Of a DNA stretch of 64,000 nucleotides, positions 1 to 13,169 are shown piece after piece. Origin of the DNA: Amoebidium appalachense (Eukaryota > Ichthyosporea); NCBI GenBank assembly GCA_963693365.1, contig CAVNZM010000004.1, positions 5,642,001 through 5,706,000 on the forward strand, written 5' to 3'. The notes under the pieces were generated by a model. It was given only the letters and a program-made list of their open reading frames with translations. It did no database searches and was not told the origin of the DNA. Made by a program: the position numbers and the translations under genes. Numbering within the stretch: the stretch's first letter is position 1; each line of letters starts with the position of its first letter.

Positions 1-133
1 ACACGTACTCCTTGTATGCTCTGTATGAAATGGGGTAGGACTTTCATTGCAATACTGCACAGTCCCTGCTAACTATCTGGCTGTATGTCTGTGGCTGTGG
101 GTGGGTGGCTGTGGGGAGTGGTGCTGCACGTGG

Positions 134-2311
134 TTATTCGGGCGACTGGGCCCCGGCCGCCGTCTCCTCTGTCTTCTGGGTGTTTAGCTCGGCCAGGCGC
201 TGGCCCAGCCGCATAGTGCTCTTGATGTACTTATCCACGCAGTCGCTGACGCACGATGCCTGCACACACAGTCACAAGGCAGCCCCCTGACCCACACAGC
301 TCTACGTGCACACAGCCCCCTGACCCACACAGCTCTACGTGCACACAGCCCCCTTACCCACACAGCTCTACGTGCATGCAGCCCCCTGACCCACACAGCT
401 CTACGTGCATGCAGCCTTCTGACCCACACAAATCTACGTGCATGCAGCAACCCCCTCACACACAAACACACCTCCTTCGGGGTCAGATGGCGGGTTGTCA
501 TGTCATTGACGCAGTCCGAAAAGCAGCGCAGTTGCAGCCGATTGACCTGCTGGATGTTGTCCCTCATCTGCAGCCCACGTTAGTGGTGTCGTCCTGCCCG
601 TCTATCACAGGCTATTCACCCTCCAGTTGTAAACCCTGCCAATTGCTCAGCACTACTTGTGTGACTGCAGATACACAGGCATACAGGTGCACATCCTATG
701 GCGGCGACATAGTCACTGTGTCATAGTTGCACTACAGCACACGCATAGCCTTTTGAAGACACACACCCAGACTTGGCATTCAGCGTGCAAGCTTTGCACC
801 ACTAAACCCACGAATATGCACCCAGAACCGTGTACTCCACGAACTCCCAGCTTGCTTCCAAACTGCCAGATGCTAACATCTGGTTGCTTGGGATAGTGAG
901 CACCCAGGTCCAAGCACCCGTTGAGGCTCAAGACCATCCTATTGGCTAGCCAGGCGGCAGCAGCAGCCTGCCACTATCCACACACTTGCACCGATGCACC
1001 CTTACACAACAATAGTCAAGCCTTCACTCGTAACTGTGAGTAAGTGGGTGTTGGGTGGGAAATGGTCGGAAGACACAGCAAATCGGCATAGAAACAGTGC
1101 ACATGCACAGGTGTGCATGTAGTGCAAGAGCCCATCGGAGAAACTGTGCGCCGGGGGGGGGGGGGGGGGGGGGGGGGAGGGGGGGGGAGACGGGGGGGAA
1201 GGTCCAGATTGGTGGAAAACACAACTACACGAAGAGAAACATGGTGCAGGACACATGCAGTGTCATGCAAAGGCAAAGATTATTTGTATGCAAGATAAGC
1301 AGAGACCACAATTGCAACCTGCGCAGAGCCCATCCTCAGGGTGGGGGGGGGGGGGGGGGGGGGGGGGGCAGGATGAAAGCTAAAAAGGGTTGAACAATGC
1401 AGACACCAAAAGACAAAACACAAAACCTCACGAAAATAACAAACGCCGGGGGAAGGGGGGGAATGGACACGATTTTCAAGTGCATGCTGCGCAGCAATGG
1501 GCAAGGACAAGTTGACAAACAGCTGACTCCCAGAGCACACCCACGAACACACAAACACACGCTCACACACACACACACACACACACATGCGTGCGCGCGC
1601 ACACACACACAAACAACCACACCCACACACACCCATGCACACACACACCTGCACACACACGTACAGACACGGCACAGGTTTGCTCTCACACACCACACAT
1701 ACACACAGCCACACATACACCATCTAAAAATCAAAAAGGTACATAATATAGTACTTCATGACTCATTCAATACAAGATTGTGCGCCCGCACATACATGCA
1801 CGTGCACACACTCACACAAAAACAGGCGTGGGGACACAAACACCTGACTCTGCCAAAGTGCACATGCCTACACACGTTCGTGTATTTTGCCATACACACT
1901 CTTAACACGTCTTGTAGGCACATAGGCAAGCAGTAAATGACATCCACAAGGTGCGGCTCACAAAAACATACCTCCACCCACTGGAATGCCTGCACAGTCG
2001 TGAACACCACACACCCAAAAATAGAATACCACACGCACACACAGACACACACGCACTCACGTGCCCAAGCAACAAGCACGCAGACACGCACGAACACACC
2101 CACAAATGATGCTACATACACGGTGCATGCTTGTGCAAGTCTCTGCCTATCCTCCCCGCACAGGAATGCGTGAGGGCAAACGAACACATAAAGCAATGTA
2201 GAACAAAGACCGACATGCCTGGAAACTGACAAACATAGAAGCGGGCTCTGCTACAGCCGCAGGCAACCAGTCGCCGCTAGCACTGTCGGCAAAGAGACAA
2301 GGTACACTACG

Positions 2312-2345
<34 letters not shown>

Positions 2346-2447
2346 GGGAAGGGGGGGGGGGTCAGGCACCTGGCGTATCAGCATCATCTGCTCAAGCTGC
2401 GCCTGTTCCTCGCGGCTGAACTCGCGCGGCTGCAGCAAGCTGGACAT
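134..2447 (-). CDS. TIM9: TIM9-type small Tim chaperone, mitochondrial intermembrane space
   Basis: Three minus-strand exons, 2447-2370, 567-472 and 259-134, join in phase 0 at GT-AG sites and encode 99 residues. Residues 9-26 are a charged helix. The twin CX3C signature is CFSDC (41-45) and CVSDC (61-65), 15 residues apart, followed by the helix KYIKSTMRLGQRLAEL. Small Tim proteins form a hexameric TIM9-TIM10 ring that carries hydrophobic precursors across the intermembrane space, and the two CX3C pairs form disulphides through the MIA40 pathway. Length (about 90 residues in the family) and the CX3C context resemble TIM9 more than TIM8, TIM10 or TIM13; TIM10 is the main alternative. The start at 2447 is the first ATG of the exon. 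Intron 1 (568-2369) is 1.8 kb of simple repeats, and intron 2 (260-471) holds a minisatellite. Confidence 0.85.
280..453. repeat. 33-bp minisatellite in TIM9 intron 2
   Basis: About five tandem units of 33 bp, seen by the recurring core GACCCACACAGCTCTACGTG starting near 289, 322, 355, 388 and 421. The last units are slightly diverged. It fills most of the intron. Confidence 0.9.
568..2369 (-). other. TIM9 intron 1, simple-sequence rich
   Basis: No exon is apparent inside. The intron contains poly-G runs near 1152-1190, 1341-1368 and 2316-2361, and a CA-rich tract with GC alternation at 1553-1720, with more CA at 2028-2110. Long open frames here are translations of the repeats. Confidence 0.7.
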
Positions 2448-2505
2448 TCTCCTGCCCAGCGCGTGTCAGCCAAGTGCGCCTAGCCCATGCCTTTGCCTGC
2501 CGCCT

Positions 2506-2567
2506 ACCCCCCCCTCCCCCTCCCCCCCCCCCCCCCCTCCCCCCCCCCCCCCCCCCCCCCCCCCCCC
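2506..2567. repeat. Poly-C tract just upstream of TIM9
   Basis: Almost uninterrupted C with a few T, about 60 bp upstream of the TIM9 start codon on the template side. On the sense strand it is a long G run. Confidence 0.9.
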
Positions 2568-3504
2568 TTCTCTCACCGCCAGCAAGAGGCACACGGGGAC
2601 GCCCCGGACGTGAAACCTACTGCTATGCGCGTGTGATACCTTGCGTGCTAGGCCTGGGCCTGGTGGAGAGTCGTGTAGGCCGTGCAACTGCGTGGACAGG
2701 CCGATACCGTGCTGTGGACGCCTAACTACTCGTGTAGAGTGCGCAAAGCTGCAACTACACACAGGCCTATATCTAGAGTGCCGGCCGGTGCAGCGTTTAA
2801 TCACGTGTGCCTACGTCCTACAGAGGCTGGCCTCTACGAAAAGCGTATCAAGATGCAAGTCCGCAGAGGTCCGGTGGCGTCGTGCAAGCACTCTCACACA
2901 GGCATGGTAGTCCTATATTGGGCTAGTGTCTGGGGTATAGCTGTATAGCCCTACGTGTACGCGCGCTCTGGTCGGAGAAGCTCGAAGGCGGATGGTTTCT
3001 CTTGAAACGCATGCATCAGCACGTGATGCCGATCTGCAGTTTGCGTAATGCAGAGAGCCAATCAGAAGCCTTGTGTGGTGCACAGTACACCAATGAAATT
3101 GACTGTATATTTCATTGGCTAAACAGCCCTGCCCCGGACACAAATTAATTATATACATGCCCCGATCGAATATATATATATATATATATATATATACTTC
3201 AGCCTCTCCGCCGCGCTTCGCGTCCCCGTACGCACCGTTGAACTACAATACGCTATTGTAGCAGAGAGGTTCATAAAGTACGTGTTTCATCGGATAAGAC
3301 TCTGGGGGTTACGTGGCTGAAAACGAAAATATAAAAGGTTTTGAAAATAGAATAAAAAAGGTGGCGGGGGGAGGGGGGGTACAACTTGAACAAAAAACGA
3401 TCTTTGCATGGTTGTAATTAGAGATCAGATGAACAAAATAATATTCAATTCCCCCAAAATGCAGTCCTTGGAAAAGTCTCTCCTGTGTTTCAGAGAGAGT
3501 ATGT
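2568..3504. other. Intergenic, no gene recognised
   Basis: Mixed-composition DNA without a convincing reading frame. It holds a (TA)n run at about 3171-3196. The short frames here have no recognisable motif. Confidence 0.5.
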
Positions 3505-3798
<294 letters not shown>

Positions 3799-3845
3799 CG
3801 ACGTACATGCACGTCTGCGCTCAAAAACCTTTAACATTCAAAGAA

Positions 3846-3920
3846 TGCATTGTTGCCGTAAGGTTGATCCACGGCCATCTAGAGACTCTACTAGATGGCC
3901 GTGGGTTGATCGTAAGGCAA
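3846..3920. repeat. Imperfect hairpin around CACGGCCATCTAG
   Basis: The 13-bp core CACGGCCATCTAG and its complement face each other across about 9 nt. GTTGCC/GGCAAC at the outer edges extends the pairing. A second small hairpin with GAGCCAC arms follows at about 3951-3968. Confidence 0.7.
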
Positions 3921-4155
3921 CCAGTCAAGTATCCTGATAAGTCGACCGTGAGCCACTTTAGTGGCTCATACCGGACGACCACCCCTGCAGCTTAGTGGTC
4001 GAGAGTCGCGCCCCACTTTCTTGGTATGCCCAGTTAGCTGCTGAAGTTTCCTGCCTTTTTTGTCTTTGGACCAAGGTGATTGGTGTAATAAAAGAGGGTG
4101 CCAGCACTTGCCAACCAACAAGGGGTATCGTGGTTTTTTCGCATTCCCCTCGGCA

Positions 4156-4605
4156 GTCGACAGATCGCCGGATTTCAGCCCAGATTTTCCCCAGAAGCGG
4201 GTGAACCCCTTGAGAACGCTACGTCGTGAACTCGATGAAAAGACAACATAGAGCCTTCAAGTTTTGCCGCTAGCATGCTAATACATTGTTTTTGCTTTCT
4301 GCTACTTTTTGAAGGGTTTCGCGCACCTTGAAGCAACCATATTTTGACATAACCAAAAACTTGTCCAGAGAGCGCAGTTTGATTTGATTCCGCTCGATTG
4401 CCGACCTCCATTTCCGGTGGAGGAAGGCCATCCCCTACAGAACGCTACTAAGTGATCTCGGTGGAATGACAACGTAATAACTTGATATTTTGCAGGCAGC
4501 ACGCCAATACTATCCTCTTTGTTTTCTACTAATTATTTTTAGGGCGTAGCACTACGTGGGGATGCAATATTTCAAACACAACCAAAAACTCGTCCAGAAA
4601 ATCAA
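4156..4605. repeat. Two diverged copies of a ~227-bp tandem repeat
   Basis: GAACGCTAC recurs near 4213 and 4440, and the pair CCAAAAACTTGTCCAGA / CCAAAAACTCGTCCAGA recurs at a similar spacing (about 4355 and 4582). The intervening sequences are alignable by eye. No coding potential is apparent. Confidence 0.6.
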
Positions 4606-5449
4606 ATTCTTCGTTTGCAATATCAAGCTCGCAGCGCAGTATGAAGCAGACATTAAAAAAATAACTTCGTGTTCTTGGTGTCTGCGTGACCGTTAGGTTG
4701 TCAACAACGCCGGTGTGTAGTTTTTTTTTTTGAGTTTTGTATATTCACTACCACTTATAGGGATCGCGCGCAACTAGGTCATTCGAGCCACAAAAGTGGC
4801 TCAGATCGCCAGTTGGCTTATCAATCCAGTCATCGAAAAATAAACGATTCATATTCCTAGCCAGTCGACCCAAATGTACGTATATACGGGCCTACAACAA
4901 AACAACACATCAACCACCAGACCCAGAAAACCCAAATCTAAACCAAAATGATTCCTAACCATGCAAAACAACAAAACAGGAACACTACTATAGCCAATCA
5001 TGATCATGATGAAACTTTGGCCAAGCCTAAGACAACTGTATCAAACTTCAAATTGTGTGTTCTATGTGCTTATGTACTTACGAACACATTTTCGAGATTG
5101 CACGTGTACATACGCTGCTGACTGTGTGTATCCTTATTAGTATTGCCTCTACTCAAGATCCCCCTCCATGCATACGGTTTTCTTCCAGCAGGTGGTGGGT
5201 CATACTCTGGCCAGTGTCATATACGACATAACAGCCTCTGCCGCACGGCATGTACGTGCATACATATCTTCTTCTATGATAACCCAAAACGCAGGCACAG
5301 AAACACATATACGCAACACACAGAGACACAATAAAACACACGCACACACACACGGACATACAAACACACGCACATACACAGCTTCCACACCACCCTAGAA
5401 AGAGGCCGCGATTTTTTTCCTTTTTTTTCTTTTTTTTTGTGTTGTGTGT

Positions 5450-5499
<50 letters not shown>

Positions 5500-7532
5500 C
5501 TGAATTCGAACCTTTTTACTACAGGCTGACCCTAGTGTACACAACTCAGGCCATGAGGTACAAATTCCTGCCCCCAATGATGCCGGCCCTTGAAATGGGC
5601 GGTCCCTGTACAGTACTGAGCACAGTTGTTTCTAGGGCCACCCCCGCTGTCACTCCCTGAGTGACCCCACCCAGCACGGCCTGGCAGCATTGTGCAGACC
5701 CACAGCCTCCTGGCATGGTCGTGCGCGTGTGTGCCTGCAGCAGCACTAATATGAGATGCACACCATGAGTCTGCAGATATTATACCCGCCGCACCATAAG
5801 CATATGTTGTGGGCCTTGAAGACGCACGGTAGTCAAGTTACTATTGTCAGCAGACATTGCTATATGATGGCACCCTTGGTCCCTTTCGTGTGGGCCCACA
5901 TGCTGGCAGGCCAACAGTGGATCCCGGCCGTTTCGTTTTGCAGCCCATCATATATGGCCTGCTGGCCAAGGTTAACAGGCAACCAGCAACACACCCCCTA
6001 GCCGGGCCGTACCAGCTGCCACGTACTGTGCAGTGAGCACCAAATGCTACAACGGTAATGGGCCACAAGGGGGTATCCGCTGTTGCATCCACACGTGTCA
6101 CATCTCAGTGAGTCAGTTTGATATCATTATATTTACCGTGTATGATATTCATTGGCCATGATATCATACTGCATAGGAAATTCATATCAGTGACTCCAAT
6201 ATCATATCGGTTTTATGGCCACCGGTGAGGCTGGGGTTTAAACTCTGGGCTAAGTGTGTATTAGTAGTTAGGTTTGGTGACAGTGTGTTAGCTATGTAGC
6301 TTAGCTGATTGCACCTTTAGCACTCTAAATAGGGTACAGTTGGTGCTGTGTGGAAGATGATAGTTCCTATGAGGGCCCCTTCGGGGGTCCTTGCGGAAAC
6401 AAAACGGGATAAAAAAAAACCCCGATGTCATATCGTACTGCTGCTTGGGATGACCCATCAAGGCCGGGTCTCAGCCAAACCCCATGTCCCAACGATAACA
6501 ATATGTATTGCCCTTGCCTTGCTCCGAATACACACGACTTGTACGGCTGTACATGTACAGGGCAGGTACCCACATCCACACACACCACATCATAGCATAG
6601 GCACGTTCACAGATCCACCTGTCACTAGCCCCAATAGTATAGAAGGTGCAACACCGGCCGTATGCTCATGGCGCTCAACATCCAACCCGGTTTATACTTC
6701 CGGATCCACACTTCAGAACGCGGGGTGTTACATGTTTTCAAAATCCGAATTTCCAAGATGGCAACTCAGAATACTTTGTGATTAATTACACGGTGCACGT
6801 GGCCGAACATGTTTTGCCAATGGAAACCGACTGGGAACTATCCCCCTAAGGCAGCCCCTCGTGTGTGATTATGGCTTACTGCGTTTTCCAGCACGGCCAC
6901 AAACTAGACGAGATGCGCCGCAGGCACCCCAGTGACATATATACCTAATTAGATTTACATGACAGATTTGCACCACCGTGTAACTTGGGTGGACTCCCAG
7001 ACGAGATATACAAAGACGAAACAACCAAATCATACTAAGCCGAATTCGAATTTGGCAGAAAAACTATCATTGAGAACCCTGTAAAAGAGGAATATTCCCC
7101 GAGAGTGGTGCTATATAGCTACGAAAGGAAGCTAACGATTCAACAGCCAATATACCGTCACCCTTTTATACTTCCACAATCACCATGGCACCATAAAGAC
7201 ACGACCTTACCTTCGTCAGCACCTGCACAATCGATATTCGTCAACAGCCAAACAAAACTCTTCACAGCACCATACGGCTACAGTCCGAGTCGTTATATCG
7301 TTAACACCCATATAACAACTCCATATTATGGTTAACACTCATAAGACAATCCTTGGCATTACCGTCTCCTCTTCCAGGTCCCCCGAGCACTCCTTGTACA
7401 AGGATCGACGCTGACAGTGCGGCTGGTGTGGGCGACACCGAAAACAAACCAGGCACCGGGCATGGTGGCCTCATCCAGCCAGGGTGCTGCAGCAGCCATG
7501 CCGGTGGGTGTGGGGGCAGGCACGGCCAGGGG
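4606..7532. other. Intergenic, no gene recognised
   Basis: Contains CA-rich DNA at 5330-5390, a poly-G run at about 5463-5499 and AT-rich patches rich in GATATCAT near 6115-6210. I see no exon chain with family motifs. Confidence 0.45.
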
Positions 7533-8733
7533 CTAGGCCGGCCTCTGCCTGATGTGGGCCTTCTGGGCCAGCAGGCGCTGGCGGGCCACCTGGTCCACCA
7601 CCAGGTCCTCACAGCCCTCCACCACTATGCCCGGCAGCACCCCGGCACATGCCGCCCCGCCATGCTCCAGCTCTCTCTCCTGTCTGCCCTTCAGCATCCC
7701 CCCCCCCCTCCCCCCCCCCCCCCCCCCCCCCCCGCCCCCCCTTCCTCCAGCAGCATGTGCACACCTGCACAGCTGGGACCGGGGTGGGGTCAGGCTCAGG
7801 CACGGGCTGCCAGCCCTCAGGGGGGGAAGGTGGGGGGGAGATCAGCAGCATGCGGTCGGCCACCGGGGGCTGCAGCTGGCTGGCGTGGGGGCTACCCTGC
7901 AGTCAGGTGGCTGGTCAGGTCCGCACCAGCCACAGCCCCGCCATGGCCACACCACAAGGAAGCCAAGGAAACAAAAAGTGGGAGCCCAGCCTGCCAATAG
8001 AGAGTTGTACAACCAAAGCCTTCCCCAGGCAACAGCAGGAATCTTGCATTCACCGACAGACACAAAAATAAAAATACTTATACGTGTGCCAACAGAATTA
8101 AGTGCAAATACCTGCCATACCTGCGTACACAGACACAAGCACATACATAGTCAAACATGCCGCAGGACACATACATGAACACATGCCTGATTGGTGACCA
8201 TACATGCATACGCCGGCACGTGCACATACCTCATCATGCATGAAAACTCCGACAACAGCTAGGGCACACCAGCTACGCCACGACAACAGCCAAGAAAACT
8301 AGGCCTACAGGCTCTACACTTGTAAGGGCATATGGGTCCTGTGCCCGACTACACAGTGTCGATTGTTCTGTCTCTTCTGTCCTCTCTCCTACCACACCGC
8401 TAAGGGGCCAGCCCGCAGCACTCCCCACCTGTGCATATGCTACGGTTATGCGGTGTGTGCCGTGCAGGCTGCGGTTCAAGAAGCGCTGCGCCGTGGCCGC
8501 GTCCTCCTCGCTGGCATAGGTCACCAGCACCTGGCTGCCGGTCAGCCCCGCCCCTCCTGTGCCCACCAGGCCAGGCTGCATCCGCCACCTACCGGCCCAC
8601 CGGGGGCCTCAGGCACAACGCAGCCGCACACGTGGCCCAAAGCCTCGAAGCGCCCCCGCAGCTCCGCCAGGCCCAGCGCACAGGCAAGGTCGGAGGCATC
8701 CAGCCCGTGTATGGTAAGCTGCCGCCCCGCCAT
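7533..8733 (-). CDS. RCAN/calcipressin family regulator of calcineurin
   Basis: Four minus-strand exons, 8733-8601, 8556-8429, 7896-7765 and 7679-7533, join in consistent phases and encode 179 residues. Residues 1-87 form an RRM-like fold, with QLTIHGL near the start and a second half ending TVAYAQ, equivalent to the LYFAQ strand of animal RCANs. The family hallmark follows as LLISPPPSPPEGW (104-116). PGIVVE (147-152) resembles the PxIxIT calcineurin-docking motif, and the C-terminus is basic. RCANs bind and modulate the Ca2+/calmodulin-dependent phosphatase calcineurin. The linker between the SP motif and the docking motif is shorter than in human RCAN1, so one small exon could be missing. 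A possible upstream exon near 8942-9046 does not fit in phase and was left out. Confidence 0.82.
7694..7741. repeat. Poly-C tract in RCAN last intron
   Basis: C run of more than 40 nt with two or three interruptions, inside the intron between the last two exons. It lies close to the acceptor of the last exon (AG at 7681-7680). Confidence 0.9.
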
Positions 8734-8735
8734 GC

Positions 8736-10784
8736 CTGTAACAACCCTCTGCCTTGCTCGACCTACCCGCTCACCGTCTATAGTCAGCTAACCTGCCTGC
8801 CTGCCTGCCAGTCCTGCTTCAGGCATCCAGCACACCTGCCCGTCCTGTCTTGTCGCCTGCGTGCCTGGCGGTGCGCCGTGTAAAGTATGTACCCAGTTGA
8901 AACGTATGCACTCTGTCTCTCTGTGCGTATATACGCGTGGGCTGCTCAGCGGCTCCCGTCCCCGTGCCCAGCCACCGTCCTTCTGAATCTGGTGCGTACG
9001 CATGGTGCCGTCGTGCAGTTCGGCGGCCCGCGAACAGTACTGCTCCTATAACACGGCCGTCTCGAAAAAATCTATTTTTATCTTTCTAGTTTTAGTAACA
9101 CCCTTTCATTTTGGTAGCATCACTATCCCCTGCGAACGGCCACCCAGTGCACGTCATCAAATCGAGGGGGGAATGGAGTTGATTGCATATGCAGTTCATA
9201 GGAGTTTTCCGTTTATTGAGTTCGGAAACATAGCAGGAACGAAAGCAAAACCGTACGGCACACAAACTGAAACCAAGAAAATAGCGAAACACTTCGTGCA
9301 ATAACATACATGCATGCTGTATAGAGGCTTTTATGCATATTTAGTCACAGTTCCAACTACTGGCCACACACGGCCGTGAGGAGTACCAGCTGAGCACAGC
9401 CCCTCCTCCCGCCTCTTCCTAGAGTCTAATAGGCCTCGATAGCAGCCAGGTCGAGCAAGTTGGACATCAACGAGGAACATGAGTGGGCGAAAGCTGTGTG
9501 TGTTGTTTGGTGAGGTTCGAGTACTACTGTTTGTGTCTAGCGCGGCAGCCTTTTCCCTCTCAGTTTCCTATAGTGAGCGCATGTTGTTTAGTGTTTTCTA
9601 GCTGGCGGTTTGCCTTATTTGCGGCTGCTTTTGCTTCTTGCCTTCTGTCCCTAACGTACTGATTGAGTGACGTGTTGATAGTGCGCAGTATGAGTGTTTT
9701 CTGAAAGCATCTGGTCTCGATGCCACACTTAGCGCATTCGGGAGGCAGTGTGTGCAAGGCAGGCAGTGTTGGAACTAACGGGTGCAGAGGGTGTTTGCTA
9801 CAGACCGGTGGATATCACAACCTATAAACGAGTGAAAGAGTTTTTTCTTTTCCTTGTCCAGCAGTATGCGTGTTGTATTGTAGCAAAGCACCACGACGTC
9901 ATAGGCATAGCCCACGGCCATCTAGAAACACCATAGCCCGAAGGCACTTCGAGACCCCCCCCAAAGCTGTTCCATATTGTTCATGAGGGTGAGCTTGATA
10001 TATGGGGGGGGGGGGGGGGGGGGGGGGGGGGGTGAAGAATGTAGTACAGAGTACCAAGTACACTTTCAATGAGAAACACAACGCAGATTCTGGAGGGAAG
10101 ATCCTTCCCCACCCCCCCCCTACCTCTACCCCAACTCGTGCTCCCCCCCCCCCCCCCCCCCCCCCCCACCACCACCACACACACACACATAACCCCCCTT
10201 CCCCACCACAACCACCTGCCCCGCCTCTACCCGGTTTCTGTTTCCCATGCGCGTACCACTCCCAGCACTGTTGACACGCATATACACTACACACAAGAAG
10301 CAGCTATCCCTGGTAAACTCAGATCCCAAATACATCCTCAGCCCATAACCCTCCCTTCGAAACAGGTATCCACCCACCCACCCACCCACGCACACGCACA
10401 CGCACACACAAACACATCACACGGATACACGCCTCATGACACACTCTCACTCACTTACCCACCCCTCCACGCACCAACCTCTTCCCCTCCTCCCCCCTCC
10501 CCCCTCCCCCCGCCCCTCCCGACCCCCCCCCCACACACATGGTTATAAACCCCTTCCTCCACTCCTCCCCCCGTGTGTACAACGAGCAAAGGTCTCCGAG
10601 CTTGTCACTCCTCTCACCGAATCCCTGGCTGCAAGAAACAACTTAGATGTGTAGATTGGATCGGTAATGATACCGGGGTGAGGGAGGTGAGGGGGGAGGA
10701 GAGGGAGGGGAGAGGGGGAGGGGGGTGATGGTTAAAGGGTTGAGCTTCGTGTACTGGTTGGAAGGGAAGCGCTTGGAGTTTAGT

Positions 10785-10816
<32 letters not shown>

Positions 10817-11100
10817 TGAATGCGGTACACGGTACGAAGTACGCATACACGACGAGAAGCATGGTGCAGGACACATGCAAAGGCAAACATTCAAGTATGC
10901 AACATCAGCCATGTGCACAGTATGCGTCATAAGCAGAGCCCATCCTCAGGGAGGACCCAAGTCATCAATTGCGTCTGAGTTTCGACCCCTTAGCCCGCGT
11001 ATATACGACGCTCCAACTCAGACAGCAGCATCAACTGAACTTGGGCGGGTCAACCCGTCTTGATCAAAGACGAGCAGGGTCAAGCAAGGTGAGCAAAACG
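8736..11100. other. Intergenic between RCAN and the GA array
   Basis: Poly-G at about 10003-10032 and 10784-10813, poly-C at about 10141-10167, and C/CA-rich DNA at 10170-10560. The core CACGGCCATCTAGA of the 3.87-kb hairpin recurs at about 9911-9925. No supported gene. Confidence 0.45.
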
Positions 11101-11207
11101 GTGAAGATGTGTGTGTAAACTAATGCAGTGCAGCGAAAAAAATGCGCATGTGCTTACAGATGCACGACACAGAGCAACCATGCCCGGTTGCATAGAAGTA
11201 AAGCGGT

Positions 11208-11990
<783 letters not shown>

Positions 11991-12822
11991 AGGAGGTAGG
12001 AGTGTGACCAGACGAAAGAGAAACGACATAGAGATGACCTAAAAAAACACAATAAATACGTCACTCAGTAGTCGCTGAGGAGGGCTTGTGCCACAGGGGA
12101 CGTGAAGGGGGAGGGGTGAAGGTAGGGGAGAGGCATCTGGTCGATCTGTGGGGTATATTTGAATAGGTTGAGTGGGTTGACTATGAGTTGAAACAGTGTT
12201 TCAGTTCGGTTTAACTTACAGATTTTACAAAACTATCGTGTATGTACGCATGCTATTGTTTTGGGTACACCGACCGTTTCGTGTTCTCGTATTTTTTTCG
12301 CTACTCATGGTCTACTAAATTACTAATTAGTCAAATACTATGATAGTTCGGCGCGAGCGCCCGTCAATCTTCAACTCCATTCCCCGCAGGATTGTGGCTG
12401 ACGGATGACGATCGGAACCAAGGCCAGGTGTTCCAGAGGGCCATGTCCTTCAGTATGTAATGACCCAGTCAACCAGTGGGCCAGTGAGCACACGAAGGTT
12501 CCTCGGTGTGGCTCACCTGGACCTACCATATTAGGCAGGTACTCATGTATTGCTGCGACATGTGATTGGCGCATAATCACCCGCCTTCGACACCGCCATG
12601 ACTTTTTGGCGCAGGCGGCACAAAAGCAGCTGCAAACTGAAGATCATGCATATGGCATACCTATACATACTACACTCACAATTATACGTACAAAAAAAAA
12701 GGCGCACAAACGTATAGGAGCCTGCATGTTCTACAGCACGGCACACAGGCACAGCAGCATACACGCACCAGGAGAGGCACACACAAAGAAGCAGGAGAAA
12801 GCGCAGGCTTAGAAGCAGCAGC
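11991..12822. other. Upstream region of the coactosin-like gene
   Basis: Moderately AT-rich DNA at 12030-12350, without a recognised promoter motif or exon. It leads into the start codon at 12823. Confidence 0.4.
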
Positions 12823-13068
12823 ATGAGCGTCGAAGTGAAAGTGGTGGATGAGGCCGGGCTGCGCGAGGCGCTAGGGCGGATCCGCAGCGACGGGGACAGC
12901 ACCAACTGGGTGCTGGCGCACCACACCGGCAAGCCTGACGAGATCGCACTCAAGGCCTGCGGCAGCGGCGGCCTGCAGGAGCTGCTGGCCCAGGTGGAGG
13001 ACGACAACGTGTGCTATGCCTTGTGTGCGTGCCCCTGCCTTGTGCCTCACAGCCACACACACACACAC

Positions 13069-13115
<47 letters not shown>

Positions 13116-13134
13116 CTCGCGCGCGCGCTCACAT

Positions 13135-13169
<35 letters not shown>

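Noticed and set aside
5517-5770. Short frames around 5550-5760
   Set aside because: No motif, no splice partners, low similarity to anything recognised.
8942-9046. Possible first exon of the RCAN gene (AAELHDGTMRTHQIQKDGG)
   Set aside because: Its donor gives phase 0 while the next exon would need phase 1; the ATG at 8733 starts the domain directly.
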